Origin: a virus | Length of the DNA stretch: 43,493 nucleotides | IMG/VR virus record: IMGVR_UViG_3300025419_000005 | Location: 1 to 43,493 of that record | Direction: 5' to 3' (one strand) | In this document: piece by piece, positions 1 to 10,800 of the stretch | Layout of the letters: each line of letters opens with the position of its first letter | Numbering within the stretch: position 1 is the first letter of the stretch | Position numbers and translations under genes: made by a program | Notes under the pieces: model-generated | The model's database searches: none | Seen by the model: the letters and a program-made list of their open reading frames with translations, nothing else | Told to the model about the DNA's origin: nothing

Positions 1-2432
1 TGGCACGGGTCGAAAAAGGTGATTTGGTTGTGTCTGACTATTACGATCCGAAGAAGGCCATGGGCGTCTTGAGAAAGGTTTGTGGCCTACAAAACGAGCT
101 TCTCGTGACGGCTAGTGGGAAGCGTACCGGCGCAGTGTGGCATAACTTGCAAGGCCAAGTCGAAGCGCATGTCGGTGACGATGAAATATCCGATGTACAG
201 GTTCCCCGGCAGTTCGACATTCCAGCGGAGCGTACAAATCTAGCCGCTCCTACGGACGTGGAAGGGTTTCTTTTTCGGTCGGGGTTTTCCGGCTTGGCTG
301 CGTGTTGCCGTGAGGCACGCCTGACTTCGTATGACAAAGAGTTTCGTGGGTACGAACTCTTGCAAGCACAGGTCAATTTTCCGTTCCTGTTTCTCTGCGG
401 CATTCTGCTTCATGCGAAATTGGACGGCGTAACGAGCGTTTTGATGTCGAGCCGTGATTGCTGCCTTTGGTTTTCCTTGATGCGAAAGGTGTGTAAGCTG
501 CTTGGAGGCAAATACCACCTTCATTATTATCTGAGCAGCCGGCTGTCGCGCTTGAAGGCGTCCCCGGAGCATCTAGCCTATACAAATTCTTTGCTTGGAG
601 GACCTCTGCGGCCTTCTCCGGCAGTGGTAGATTTTGTATGGTACGGAGGAACGCTAGCGAAGTTACTCGCTAAGACATCCGCTCCGAACGTGCCGATCTT
701 CGTTTTGGGAAAGTACACTTCGGCGAATACGCGCTCTGAGGCGCTGTTGCCCGAGACTAGAATGCTGTCGCACATCGAAGGTGCGAATCGGGCGCGTCAT
801 GCGATGGTTGCGGACACCGACGAGAAAGGCCATCCGACATACTACAACCCCTCAGGATTCCAGTGGGAGAAGTCAAAAGAGATTCAGGCCGGGCATGAGA
901 CTTTTCGGCTTGCCGAAGAAGCGATGTCTAATTATGATTTTTCTAAGGACATCGCACAGCCTCTTGAGCATATACGGGCGACGGCTTTTACTTTGGCGGA
1001 ACGTTTCGAGCAGTTCGGTACTGAGATTGACTATCTGGACCGGCGCTTGATGAACATCGAAGAGGGGGCTATAAAGGCTGCGGTTAATGCGCTGGACCCG
1101 AAGTATTATGACACGCCGTGGTCTCCCATGTGGGGCGGGTCTGCTCCTGTGCCAGAACCTCCGCCTCTGCATACTTTGCAGGTGAAGGATGGAGTGCGGG
1201 TTTCGATTTTCACGCCGACGCACAACCCGGTGTGGTTGCGCGAGGCTTACAACTCAATCAAGAACCAGCCGTTTTACGAATGGGTGATCGTGTACAACTC
1301 AGGTTCACCCCGGATTGGGTTTGACAAGGACCCGCGAGTTAAAGAGTTTGATCTTCTGGACAAAGGAAGGGGATTTACAGAGCCGTTCAAGATTGGGTTC
1401 CTGAAGAACGATGCGTGCTTACGCTGTACTGGCGACGTAATGCTGGAACTGGACCACGACGACATGTTGCTGCCCGGCGCTATCGAGGAAGTCCAGAGAG
1501 CCTTCGAGGACCCGGCGGTCGGGTTTGTCTATTCCAACGATGTGCTGTTTACGCCGACCTTTGAGCGCCCGACCCGATTTAATCCTGCGTGTGGATGGCA
1601 GTGGCGGGAGTACGATTACAACGGCCATTCTTTGGACGAGGTAGTTCAATGGGAACCACATCCGGCTAATGTGGGCCGCATCTGGTTTGCGCCGGATCAT
1701 CTACGATCATGGCGCAGTGATTTGTATAGGTCGATTGGCGGGCATGATAAGAATCGAGGCTGGCTTGACGATTTGGACTTGATGTGCCGACTGTATCCAT
1801 TAACTACTTTCAAACATATCGACAAGCCCCTGTACATGTACCGCATTCATGGCGGGAATACGTGGCTACGGCCTGAGATTAATAAGGCAATTCAGGAAGA
1901 TGTATGGCCGACGTGGGATATGTATATTCAAGGAATGGCGGAGGTGTGGGCTAAAAGGAAAGGATTAAAGCTGCTAGAACTAGGTGGTAGGATGGCAGCA
2001 AAGCTTGGCTATATTACAGTTGATTTGAAAGATGCAGATGTGATTACAGACCTTAACAAACCATGGCCGTGGGAAGATTCAACGGTTGGTGTAGTAAGAG
2101 CTTATGATGTGTTTGAGCATCTTACTGATTCATTGCACACTTTCAAAGAATTGTATCGAGTGCTTTCACCGGGAGGTATGGCTTTCATTCAAGTTCCTTC
2201 AACAGATGGTAGAGGGGCGTGGGCCGATCCTACACATAAAACGTTCTACAACGTAAATTCTTTTTATTACTTTATGGATCGTAATTTTGCAAAGTATATT
2301 GACACGCCTGTACGATTTTACATGCCCCGATTGTTTACGACTACGAAAGATGGGAGCGGGACTTGCTGGGTCAGGGCCGATGCAATTTCTTTGAAAAATG
2401 GATTTCGCCCCGGCGGAGAGATTACAATTTAG
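1..2432 (+). CDS. HAD-like / GT2 glycosyltransferase / SAM methyltransferase fusion, 5' end cut by window
   Basis: The reading frame is open from base 3, so the true start lies left of the window; a TTG at 24 is only an internal codon. About 809 residues are visible. Counting from that TTG, the first ~250 residues (VVSDYYDP, then VLMSSRD) resemble HAD-like domains found fused to glycosyltransferases. A GT2 domain starts near residue 390 (VSIFTPTHNP) with the nucleotide-sugar motif LELDHDD near 473. A class I methyltransferase starts near 645 (KLLELGG, AYDVFEHL, LSPGGMAFIQVPS). The last ~500 bases are clearly more A+T rich than the rest, which suggests the methyltransferase was added later. 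A role in glycan synthesis or decoration is inferred from the domains. The exact substrate is unknown. Confidence 0.75.
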   Translation, partial: ARVEKGDLVVSDYYDPKKAMGVLRKVCGLQNELLVTASGKRTGAVWHNLQGQVEAHVGDDEISDVQVPRQFDIPAERTNLAAPTDVEGFLFRSGFSGLAACCREARLTSYDKEFRGYELLQAQVNFPFLFLCGILLHAKLDGVTSVLMSSRDCCLWFSLMRKVCKLLGGKYHLHYYLSSRLSRLKASPEHLAYTNSLLGGPLRPSPAVVDFVWYGGTLAKLLAKTSAPNVPIFVLGKYTSANTRSEALLPETRMLSHIEGANRARHAMVADTDEKGHPTYYNPSGFQWEKSKEIQAGHETFRLAEEAMSNYDFSKDIAQPLEHIRATAFTLAERFEQFGTEIDYLDRRLMNIEEGAIKAAVNALDPKYYDTPWSPMWGGSAPVPEPPPLHTLQVKDGVRVSIFTPTHNPVWLREAYNSIKNQPFYEWVIVYNSGSPRIGFDKDPRVKEFDLLDKGRGFTEPFKIGFLKNDACLRCTGDVMLELDHDDMLLPGAIEEVQRAFEDPAVGFVYSNDVLFTPTFERPTRFNPACGWQWREYDYNGHSLDEVVQWEPHPANVGRIWFAPDHLRSWRSDLYRSIGGHDKNRGWLDDLDLMCRLYPLTTFKHIDKPLYMYRIHGGNTWLRPEINKAIQEDVWPTWDMYIQGMAEVWAKRKGLKLLELGGRMAAKLGYITVDLKDADVITDLNKPWPWEDSTVGVVRAYDVFEHLTDSLHTFKELYRVLSPGGMAFIQVPSTDGRGAWADPTHKTFYNVNSFYYFMDRNFAKYIDTPVRFYMPRLFTTTKDGSGTCWVRADAISLKNGFRPGGEITI

Positions 2433-2442
2433 AGGCGTATAA

Positions 2443-2835
2443 ATGGCTTTCAAAAACATCGAAGAAAGACGTGCATATCGTAGAAAGTGGTATAAATTAC
2501 ATCCAGAAAAGTGGAAAATTTATTATGAAAATAAGAAGAAAAAGGGCTTGAAAAAACTTAGAAAACAAGAAAGAAACCAATATTTACGGCGTGAATATGG
2601 TATAACAACAATTAAGTGGGGTATGCTTTTTGAAAAACAAGGTAGACGTTGTGCTAATCCGGGATGCCGTGCTAGCATTCCCGGCTATCGTAATTGGCAT
2701 ACCGATCACAAGCCCGGAAGCAACCCTCCTATTGTACGTGGTATTCTGTGCCACGGTTGTAATACCGCTCTTGGACTGGCCAAAGATAACCCTGTTGTAT
2801 TACGTGGTCTAGCTGATTATTTGGAGACTCATTAG
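2443..2835 (+). CDS. recombination endonuclease VII family protein
   Basis: The 130-residue protein has a very basic N-terminal half followed by a zinc-held His-Me finger: C70, C75, then TDHKPG (D88, H89) and the pair CHGC (C103, C106) followed by N107. This is the arrangement of the T4 endonuclease VII family, which cuts branched DNA such as Holliday junctions. In T4 the enzyme clears DNA before packaging, but many short relatives behave as mobile or homing nucleases. It starts 10 bases after the upstream stop with GAGGCG as ribosome site. It is more A+T rich than the flanking virion genes, consistent with recent insertion. Resolvase versus homing role cannot be decided here. Confidence 0.8.
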   Translation: MAFKNIEERRAYRRKWYKLHPEKWKIYYENKKKKGLKKLRKQERNQYLRREYGITTIKWGMLFEKQGRRCANPGCRASIPGYRNWHTDHKPGSNPPIVRGILCHGCNTALGLAKDNPVVLRGLADYLETH

Positions 2836-2836
2836 A

Positions 2837-3961
2837 ATGCAAAAAGTCTGGCTAAACATGATTGTCAAAGATGGTGCTTCTACGATTAAACGCTGTCTTG
2901 ATTCTGTAAAGCCGATTCTTAAGGGCTATGCGATTGTTGACACGGGTTCTACAGACGGAACGCAAGACATTATTCGGATGGAGTTGGCTGATTTACCCGG
3001 CAAATTGATTGAGATTCCGTTCCAAGATTTTTCTCAGGCTCGCAATGAAGCTCTGAAACTAGTTAAGGAATTGTGCGAGAAAAACGATTACATTCTTTTA
3101 CTCGATGCTGACGAAGAGCTTTGTTACCATGCAGAGCACAGCATTCCAGACTTGAAGGCTGATTGCTATGACTCGCTTATTCGTCTTCGGAATTTGGAAT
3201 ATTGGCGGATGCTTATCGTGCGGGCAGGGTTGCCTTGGTGTTGGCGGGGTGCGTGCCATGAGTATTTAGATTGCGCCGGATTATTTCGCAGAGAGAGACT
3301 AGATTGCTGGCGTCAAGCTTACGAGCATCCCGAGAGAAGCGGCAAGGAAGTTTCGCTTGCCCACGCCGCCTTGCTGGAAAAGAGCCTAAAGGAAAACCCC
3401 GGAGATTCGCGGTCGGTGTTCTACTACGCGCAGTGTTTGCGAGACGCGGGCAGCCTCATGCAGGCCGAGGCGCAGTATCAGCGGCGCGTACAGATGGGCG
3501 GGTTTCAGGAAGAAGTCTACGTCTCGCTGTTGGAGATTGGCCGCATCTGTGAACGCGGTGCCAAACAGCCGGGCGTAGTGATCGACGCTTACCTTCGTGC
3601 ATACGCATTTCGACCGGGGCGTGCTGAGGCTTTGGGAAGTCTGTTGCAGTTTCTTCGTAAGCAGCGCCGGTATTACGAAGCGACGATGTTTGCTTCTGAG
3701 GCTCTGTCGTTGAGGCTGTCTCACGATGTTCTCTTCGTCGAAGGGGACTGGTTGAAGTGGAGGTTGTTAGACGAGATCACGTTCTGTGCGTATTGGGCTA
3801 ACCGGCTTGATCTGGCAAAGATGTGTTCCGAAAAATTGCTCTTGTGCGATGTTCCGTCTACGGAGAGGACTCGCATTGACTGTAACCATAAAGTGATTTT
3901 GGATGCTTCGCTTGGCATTACAAATCCTCACGCAAAACAAATCTTCAAAGCATCTGCATAG
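2837..3961 (+). CDS. GT2 glycosyltransferase with TPR-like C-terminal region
   Basis: A 374-residue protein. Residues 1-100 are a GT-A fold family 2 glycosyltransferase core: NMIVKDG, VDTGSTDGT (34-42) and the metal/nucleotide motif LLLDADEE (87-94). This is the style of SunS and related protein or glycan glycosyltransferases. From about residue 170 the sequence becomes helical repeats (PGDSRSVFYYAQCLRDAG and similar), as in TPR arrays that bind protein partners. It begins one base after the endonuclease VII stop, so it is likely co-translated. A plausible but unproven role is glycosylating a virion or host surface molecule. Confidence 0.8.
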   Translation: MQKVWLNMIVKDGASTIKRCLDSVKPILKGYAIVDTGSTDGTQDIIRMELADLPGKLIEIPFQDFSQARNEALKLVKELCEKNDYILLLDADEELCYHAEHSIPDLKADCYDSLIRLRNLEYWRMLIVRAGLPWCWRGACHEYLDCAGLFRRERLDCWRQAYEHPERSGKEVSLAHAALLEKSLKENPGDSRSVFYYAQCLRDAGSLMQAEAQYQRRVQMGGFQEEVYVSLLEIGRICERGAKQPGVVIDAYLRAYAFRPGRAEALGSLLQFLRKQRRYYEATMFASEALSLRLSHDVLFVEGDWLKWRLLDEITFCAYWANRLDLAKMCSEKLLLCDVPSTERTRIDCNHKVILDASLGITNPHAKQIFKASA

Positions 3962-3982
3962 TTTGCGGTAGGAGACAACGGC

Positions 3983-4363
3983 ATGTACCGAAAACTGACG
4001 GCAGAGGACTATGCTTTGCTTAAAGCGGAAATCCTCAAGGACGAAGTGCATAGCAAGGATTCTGCGTTTTCTTTGGATATTTTTACAAATCCTGATACTC
4101 GAAGTATTGTATTTGAGGATTCCAAAGGTGTGGTGTTTTATGCCAATCTTTGTAAAGAGATGCGTATTACCATTCAATTTTGTAATGGCGTTGAGAAAGA
4201 ACGCATCCGAAGAATATTTGAACAGCACATTCCAGAATTTGCGACTGCTTTCAAAAAAGCAGGCTACATAGCATTTGTATATGAAACCAAAAGTAAAGTG
4301 CTTTCTTGGTTTCTACGTCGTTTTGGATTTAGATCAACGGAAATTCAGCGAAAAGAGTTGTAA
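3983..4363 (+). CDS. small protein, possibly GNAT-like
   Basis: The 126-residue protein starts with MYRKLTAEDY and ends with a GNAT-like tail (WFLRRFGFRSTEIQRK). The length and alternating strand/helix pattern fit small acetyltransferase-fold proteins that sit next to T7-like internal virion genes, but no clear acetyl-CoA loop can be pointed out. AGGAGA lies upstream as the ribosome site. It sits between a glycosyltransferase and a virion-type gene. Treat the family call as weak. Confidence 0.55.
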   Translation: MYRKLTAEDYALLKAEILKDEVHSKDSAFSLDIFTNPDTRSIVFEDSKGVVFYANLCKEMRITIQFCNGVEKERIRRIFEQHIPEFATAFKKAGYIAFVYETKSKVLSWFLRRFGFRSTEIQRKEL

Positions 4364-4390
4364 TAAGTTAGGCTCGTGAGAGGCATAAAA

Positions 4391-5080
4391 ATGAAAATTC
4401 ACATTAAGACTACATGGGACTGGCAAGGCAATGTTCTTGAAGACGTTTGGTATGAATGGAGTGGCCCTGTTGAAAGATGTTGTGGTGCCCCGTCTGGCCA
4501 AACTGCACTAGCCTCTGCTCAATCTAGCTACTATGGTACTTTGACCTCTCAGGCAGAACAAGAGTTTGGACAGGCCAGTGCTCTTGCTGCTGAGTTTAAG
4601 AGCGAGTTCGAGCCTATCTTCGCTGCCGGGCCAAGTCAAAAAGGCTGGTCGCCAGAAGAAGCAACTGCTGTTAATACCAACACTCTTACTACTGAGGGAC
4701 AAGCCACGGCGAATGCTTTGCAAGCCTCGAATTTGAAGACTAACGCGCTTGGTGGTGGAAATGAGTATGTACCACAAGGTACGGTAAAAGAATTACAAAC
4801 CGGAATAAACGTCTCTGGCGCAGAAGCTACTGCGACTGCACAACAAAATAACTTGATTCAGAATTACGAACAAGGCTTCCAGAACTTCGAGATGGCGGCG
4901 CAAGGACTTGAAAGTATTCCATCGTTGTATTCAGGATCGACTGGCGCAGCAGGCGCAGCAACTCAAAGTGGCGCAGCAGCGGGGCAAACGTACAATGAAA
5001 TTGCTCAAGAATCATTTGCGCCATGGGGTGCGGCGCTTGGTGCGGTTAGCTCTGTAGCCGCAGGCTCGAAGTATGTGTAA
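4391..5080 (+). CDS. predicted virion interior protein (Ala/Gln-rich)
   Basis: A 229-residue protein rich in Ala, Gln, Ser and Thr, with a C-terminal small-residue stretch (GAALGAVSSVAAGS) able to insert in or lie on membrane. Composition, size and position just before two very large proteins match the ejection or internal-core protein modules of podovirus-like phages. That is inference from context; no family signature is visible. A GTG 15 bases further upstream is open in frame, but GAGAGG at 4378-4383 is placed correctly for the ATG at 4391, so I use that start. Confidence 0.6.
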   Translation: MKIHIKTTWDWQGNVLEDVWYEWSGPVERCCGAPSGQTALASAQSSYYGTLTSQAEQEFGQASALAAEFKSEFEPIFAAGPSQKGWSPEEATAVNTNTLTTEGQATANALQASNLKTNALGGGNEYVPQGTVKELQTGINVSGAEATATAQQNNLIQNYEQGFQNFEMAAQGLESIPSLYSGSTGAAGAATQSGAAAGQTYNEIAQESFAPWGAALGAVSSVAAGSKYV

Positions 5081-5106
5081 AATTCTTTGAAGGACGGTAA
5101 GAAAGT

Positions 5107-5451
5107 ATGACAGCGCAAACGCTAGAGCTAGTGGCCTTGGCCGTGGCCGAAATGAACGGTGCTTTCATTCCAAGGAGTGAGGCATTTTTGTATCGTAATC
5201 CGGGGAAGTTGCGCGAGGCGAATGGAAACCTTCGCATGTTCTCCACATGGGCTGGTGGTTTGAAGAGCCTGATTAGTGATCTCTCGCGTTGGCCTGAGTA
5301 CACCCCTGTATTGACGGTGTTCGAGAAATACGGTTGTGACTCCATCGAGAAAGAGTTCGTTGTTCTGGATTATCTTGGCCGGGCGGCTGATCGAGAGTTG
5401 AGCCAAGAGTCTACGTTGTCTGACGTAGAAGCGCCGAAGGAAGGAAACTAA
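5107..5451 (+). CDS. hypothetical protein in virion module
   Basis: A 114-residue protein of unknown family. It is mixed alpha/beta in appearance, with the central sequence WAGGLKSLISDLSRWPEY, no Cys-pair motif and no membrane segment. It is encoded between two virion-type genes in the same direction and stops one base before the next start, so it is likely translated with the 793-residue protein. It could be a small structural or chaperone protein of the particle, but nothing in the sequence proves this. Confidence 0.55.
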   Translation: MTAQTLELVALAVAEMNGAFIPRSEAFLYRNPGKLREANGNLRMFSTWAGGLKSLISDLSRWPEYTPVLTVFEKYGCDSIEKEFVVLDYLGRAADRELSQESTLSDVEAPKEGN

Positions 5452-5452
5452 A

Positions 5453-7834
5453 ATGTCATTGGAATCAATGCAAGACCCTATCATAAAAACTCCTACGCCG
5501 GTTACCACGGCTACGCCGCCTCCCGCGCCTGCTGAGCCAGCGCCGGGGCAAGGGCAAGACCCTGCGGCTTTGCTTGGAGGAAACACGGCTGGTCCAGTTG
5601 TGCCTGCAAATCTGGCTCCCAAAGCCACGCCGCAACCTTCTTTGGCAAAGCAACAGCAGATAAGGTCTGCGGCTGAGGCTGCGGCTGCTCCAAATGCTCA
5701 AACACAGGTGAAAAGTCACCTATCAGGAATCTTGCACGCGATTGGTGATGCACTTGGCGGACCTAAGACTGTAGAGACCGGCGGTGTGGCGTTTGACAAA
5801 CAGGGCAACCCTGTCCCTGAGACTCGGACTCGTGGTACAGGCGAGCGTGTGATGGGAGTTATCGGGCGTGCTTTGACTGGCGCAGCAGCAGGAGCGGGAG
5901 CAGCGCAAGGTCCGGGTGGACTAGGAAAAGCTGCGGCGGCTGGCGCTCGTGTTGGAACGGAAATGAACGAGGCTGACCAAAAGCGGCGCATGGCGAATTT
6001 TGAAATGTTTCGTACTCATGCTGGTATGATCTCCGCATATCGGCATGAAGGAATGGAAGAGACCAGTGCTCTACAGTCAATTGCTGACCATGCGCTTCCT
6101 ACACGGGATGCCATGTTGAACATGGGAACGATTAAGAGTGTCTTTGGTGAAGTTCCTGTAGATAGTGCTACAATGCAGGAAGAGTTGAACAAAGGAATCA
6201 AAGCAGGTTATGGAGCAGCCAAGCAATTTGCTTCACCCGGCCCGCCTATCCCTGACCCAACTCGTCCGGGCAAGATGCAGCAAAGCTGGTTTATTCTGCG
6301 AGCAACGTCGCCTGACATGGATTTGGCTTCGCAAACCGTCACGGTCAATTCGGAAGACTTGCGCCAGCAATTGAGCAAGCAGCTTGGTGTCGAAGTCAAG
6401 ATGGGAGCCGAAGTCCCTGCCATCACTTTGTACAACTTGAATGGGCAGGCTCTTAACGCGATCTCTTCAATGGAGACTGCGCAAAAGGAACTTAAAGACG
6501 CGGGCATCGAGAACAAGACTCCGTTTACGGTCAAGGATTTCTACAACCTAAAAGGCTCCGAATTGTTCGTCGCGCAGCGCGCTTTGAACCAGTGGTCCAC
6601 GAAGTACAAGGGAAGCACCGGTGACGTGGTAACCGATCTGCAAAAGATGGATAAGGACAACCCGTGGGGAGCCACGTGGATTGCCAAGAATCTGTACCAA
6701 AGCAAGCAAAAAGAGTTGGCCGATTTCCGCGAAGAAAAGAAAGCAGCAGAGCGTTCCGAATTGGAAGAAAAGCAAAAATTGCAAGTGGGTGCTCTTACTG
6801 AAGACGGGGCTAACAACATCCTTGCAACGAATGCTGCGGAAATTAAAGCCGGTATAAAAACACACACCTTTACTACTCAGCGTGTGGATGCGGCTGAAGA
6901 TTTCATCAAAAAGAAACATGATCCTTTAGTAAAAATCGAATCAGATGACAATGCGTTTACTGGGGATAAAGCCGCAGGAACTTTGGCGATGTTAGGTGAA
7001 CTGCGCCAGACTGAGACTGACCCCGCTCGCCTTGTTCGTATCAACCACGGCATCGCTGCGGCTAAGGCCGGGCACTCGGCATGGATGAATGACAAGTACA
7101 CTCAGGCGAAGTTTGAACAAGACATCAAAGTAGGAGACCCTAAATCAGCGGCAGAATTTCTTGCAAATCGTACTATGACTATTGCGGATTTTAAGAACCG
7201 GGGCATGACCACAGACTGGATTACTCAAGCATTACATGCTACTCAGCAATATTGCAAAGATCACGGACTTCCTCCGTATGACGCTGTGGCCGAAGACGTG
7301 GCAGAGCGTCAGTCGCAAGGCGTCCAAAACGTTCAATTCTTTACTAATGCTAATTCTCTTGTTAGCGAACATGGAACTTTAGCACAGTTGCGAACGGCAT
7401 CAGAAGGACTAGCTGGTCAGACACAACTTCCCATGCTTAATAAGTGGGAAGACATTGTGCAAATGGCAACGGGTGGTGGAGCGCCAGCGAAGGTTGCTGC
7501 GTTGGCCATCGGTGCGGCGGACGATCTTTCACAAGTCATGGGCGGTGGCGGAACGGATACGGCCCGCGCTCAGGTGTTGAAGGTAGTGGACACAAAGTTG
7601 TCGCCGGAGCAACGTAAGCAAGCCTTTGACGGCATCATCAACATGGTTAATTCAAAACGTGTTGCACGGTTTGGACGCAATATGTATCTGCGTCGGTTAT
7701 ATGGTTTGAATGAACAAGAAACTGGCGGATTTGGTGAGATGGACGGACAGCACCCAAGATTTCAACAAGGCGAACAACAAAACATTCTAGACAAAGTAAA
7801 ACAAGCCGCTCCGGGGCTTGTAATCAGTCAGTAA
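5453..7834 (+). CDS. large predicted internal virion / ejection protein
   Basis: A 793-residue protein. Residues 1-80 are a Pro/Ala-rich disordered leader, followed by a Gly/Ala patch (GRALTGAAAGAGAAQGPGG) and then long predicted helices rich in Lys, Glu and Gln up to the C terminus. No enzyme motif is visible. Size and position between a small Ala/Gln-rich gene and an 1133-residue gene are like the T7 gp14-gp15-gp16 order of core proteins ejected into the cell with DNA. That comparison is by architecture only. Confidence 0.6.
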   Translation: MSLESMQDPIIKTPTPVTTATPPPAPAEPAPGQGQDPAALLGGNTAGPVVPANLAPKATPQPSLAKQQQIRSAAEAAAAPNAQTQVKSHLSGILHAIGDALGGPKTVETGGVAFDKQGNPVPETRTRGTGERVMGVIGRALTGAAAGAGAAQGPGGLGKAAAAGARVGTEMNEADQKRRMANFEMFRTHAGMISAYRHEGMEETSALQSIADHALPTRDAMLNMGTIKSVFGEVPVDSATMQEELNKGIKAGYGAAKQFASPGPPIPDPTRPGKMQQSWFILRATSPDMDLASQTVTVNSEDLRQQLSKQLGVEVKMGAEVPAITLYNLNGQALNAISSMETAQKELKDAGIENKTPFTVKDFYNLKGSELFVAQRALNQWSTKYKGSTGDVVTDLQKMDKDNPWGATWIAKNLYQSKQKELADFREEKKAAERSELEEKQKLQVGALTEDGANNILATNAAEIKAGIKTHTFTTQRVDAAEDFIKKKHDPLVKIESDDNAFTGDKAAGTLAMLGELRQTETDPARLVRINHGIAAAKAGHSAWMNDKYTQAKFEQDIKVGDPKSAAEFLANRTMTIADFKNRGMTTDWITQALHATQQYCKDHGLPPYDAVAEDVAERQSQGVQNVQFFTNANSLVSEHGTLAQLRTASEGLAGQTQLPMLNKWEDIVQMATGGGAPAKVAALAIGAADDLSQVMGGGGTDTARAQVLKVVDTKLSPEQRKQAFDGIINMVNSKRVARFGRNMYLRRLYGLNEQETGGFGEMDGQHPRFQQGEQQNILDKVKQAAPGLVISQ

Positions 7835-7844
7835 GTGAGGGACT

Positions 7845-10800
7845 ATGGCAGATCAAGAACAAGGCATTCAAACTCCGGCAACACCAAACTTGGAAGAGCC
7901 GGTAGCAGTTAATGTGCCGTCTGAGGCCGCTCCTGCGCCTCCGACGCAATCTTTGATTCCAGCGGCCCCGGTGACTATTCCTACCGTTGACGAACTTGCG
8001 AAGGCCGGGGAACAGGTGTCGCATATTCCAGACAACCGTGTTATCCGCCTGAGCACTGGGCACATCGCAGTCGGGAATAGTGAGGACATCGAAAAGGCTC
8101 TGAAGGTCGATCCCGGAGCCACGGAGATTCCTAATGCGCCCGGCTACGTTACTGTCCGGTTGTCCAGTGGACACATCGGAAGAATGCCTAAAGAGCAAGT
8201 CATCGACGCAATGAAGGCAGACCCTAAGATGCGTGTGCTCGCCGGAGACACGAAGGGAATGCTTGACCCGAACGCAAAACAAGATCAGGCGTTGAAGGAA
8301 CTTGCTAAGCCGCCGGATGCGCATCAAATGGGCATGGGTCCAGAGGCCGAGTTTGTGACCGGCATGGGAAAAGGTGCGGTCGAGACGCTGCGTGGTTTAA
8401 AGGGCGTGATTGCGCATGTTGTTGGAGAAAAAGTTGCCGACGACTGGACTACAAACAACATGCCGAAGATCATGACTGTGGATACCGAAGGCAAGACGGC
8501 GTATGAAAGCGCCGGTAAGTTTGCCGAAGGTATTGCGGAGTGGATTTCTGGTGACGCAGCATTGAAAGGTTTGAGCGTTGCTGCGAAGCTCGGGCTGGCC
8601 GGGAAGATTGCTGACTTGGCAAAAACAAGTCCATACGCCGCTCGCTTTATCAGTCTTGGTTTGGACGCCGTGCGTGGTGCCACGGTTGGTGGTGCTATCG
8701 GCGGAGTCAAGGGCGCTGCGGGTAGTGAAGGTTTGAAGGGAGCCGCCGAGGGAGCCGTTGGAGGAGCCTTGATGATCGGCACAGCCGGTTTGACGGGCAT
8801 GGGCCTTGAGGCCGTGGACAAAGCTGCGGGAATTTGGCTTGCAAAGTATGCAGCCGCTCCGCCTAAAGAAGGTGCGCCGTCGCTTGGACAACTCGCTGTG
8901 AAATACGGGACCCGTGCTACGGCAGGGGCTATCCTATGGAAAGTGCGAGACTCCGCGCCTGTGCCAGTGAAGGGTCTCGTGACCATGATGTTGTACGGCC
9001 TTGGCTTCGAGTCTATGGGAGCCTTGGCGAGAGACATTCCTAAAGAGCTTTCAGAAAATCCGACTGTGGTTAGCGGCGCACAAAAGGCCGCGCACAACCT
9101 AGCTCCTATCTTCAATCGCATCGCTGGGGAGAGGGGTTTTGAAGAGGTTCCGGGAGAAGAGGCTGCTGCGCCGACTGAGAAGGCTGCGCCCGAGGCTACG
9201 CCGAAGGCCATGGTTGCGCCTGCCGCGCCTGCCCCTGCTCCAACTGAAGGAACTGCCTTTAAGACCCCTCCGGTAGGCCAGCCTACGGCGGCAGGAAACG
9301 TTGATTTTGGAAAGATTACGCCAGAGCCTACCCTGGGCGAGCATCCGGCTACGCCTATTCTGCGGGCAGAGCAAGAAGCGAAGGCGCGTGAGGCCAACGG
9401 CCAGCCAGCGCCGGGCACGCCTGCGAAGGCTACAGGTGAGGAAGTAAGGGATGTGGAAGAGGCTAAGCCAGCAGAGCCAGCCAAGGCACCGGCCAAACCC
9501 GGAACACAGAAACAGACGCCTCCAAATCACGTTGAGGCCCATGCAAAAGCAGCAGAGGCTACAGCCGTAGACGGTGCAAAGCCCATGGTGTACAACGGGA
9601 CCGTGGAAGGAACTGCGTACTTTACGGACCCCGAACGTGGTAACACAACGTACACGCTTTCTGAGAAGGAAGTCACGCCTGAGAACTTGATGATGCGCCG
9701 CGACCTGACTCCTCCGCCAGAGATCGCTCCGGCGGTAAGAGCATTTCAGGAAGTAGCTGCGCCGTCTCACGCCGAAGGCGAAGTGCCCAAAGTTAAGACT
9801 CCTAAAATTGAGGCCCCGCCGCCTCAAGAATCTAGTACTCGTGTTATAGAAAGTTACTTGAACACCAGAAATAATCAACGTGTTAATGTGATAGAAACTA
9901 CTGAAGGAAGGCGTTACATTGAATATCCAGACAATATATCAGAACTATCGGGAGCAGGAACTGGAATTTACAGCAAAAGTTTCATAGATGACGCTGTGTC
10001 AAGAGGCATATTGAAAAAAATAACAATAGTTCCACTAGGCTCAGCCGAAGGTGTTGGAGAACCACCTCTTCCTAAGAGCAAGATTACGGCAGGAACACCT
10101 GAAGCAGACAATTACATCAAACAGTTCAAAGAATCTCACCCCGAAGCTGTCGCGCCTAAAGCAAAGGGCGTCGCTCCGATGACAGACGAGGAAATTCTTG
10201 CCACACAGCAGGCCAACAAAGGCACCATGGATTTCCGTGGGAAGTTTGACAGCGAGGCCGAGGCGCAGAAAAAGATCGACACCAGCGGCGAAAAATATAA
10301 GGGCTGGAAGCCGTTCCAGATCAAGTACGGAAACAGGGCTGGTGAATGGCGTATTGCACGACCGATTATTACTAATGAAAATCTTAATTCATTTGATATT
10401 AGTAAAGAGGAAGTAATTTTCGGCCATGAAGCCGCAGGCCATTGTTTAATGGCAGATATTACTGATACACCCACGAAAGAAGGGATTGAATTTACTCCGA
10501 CAGGGGCACGCACACGTATTGATTTTGATAAAATAGTCCAAGCAGAGGCAGACCATCCTGAAGAAATAAGCAATCTGTTGGCGACGTTTGCGGGAACTCG
10601 TGCTATTGAAATTGGGAAAAATAATCCTATACAAAGCAAACTTCTTACATTTGCAGCCGGGCCTCGTATAGACGAGATCATGGGTTATACTAGTCGTAAT
10701 GCAGACATGAATGTAATTGGAAGCGACGGCTACAGATTTAAGAAAGTTTTAGAGGCGTTAGGAATACCGAAAGAACTTCACCAGCAAGCGTGGGACACAT

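Noticed and set aside
8324-9496. 390-codon open frame on the minus strand
   Set aside because: It lies wholly antisense to the 1133-residue gene, has an Ala/Ser/Gly/Pro composition mirroring that gene, and has no ribosome site or neighbours in that direction.
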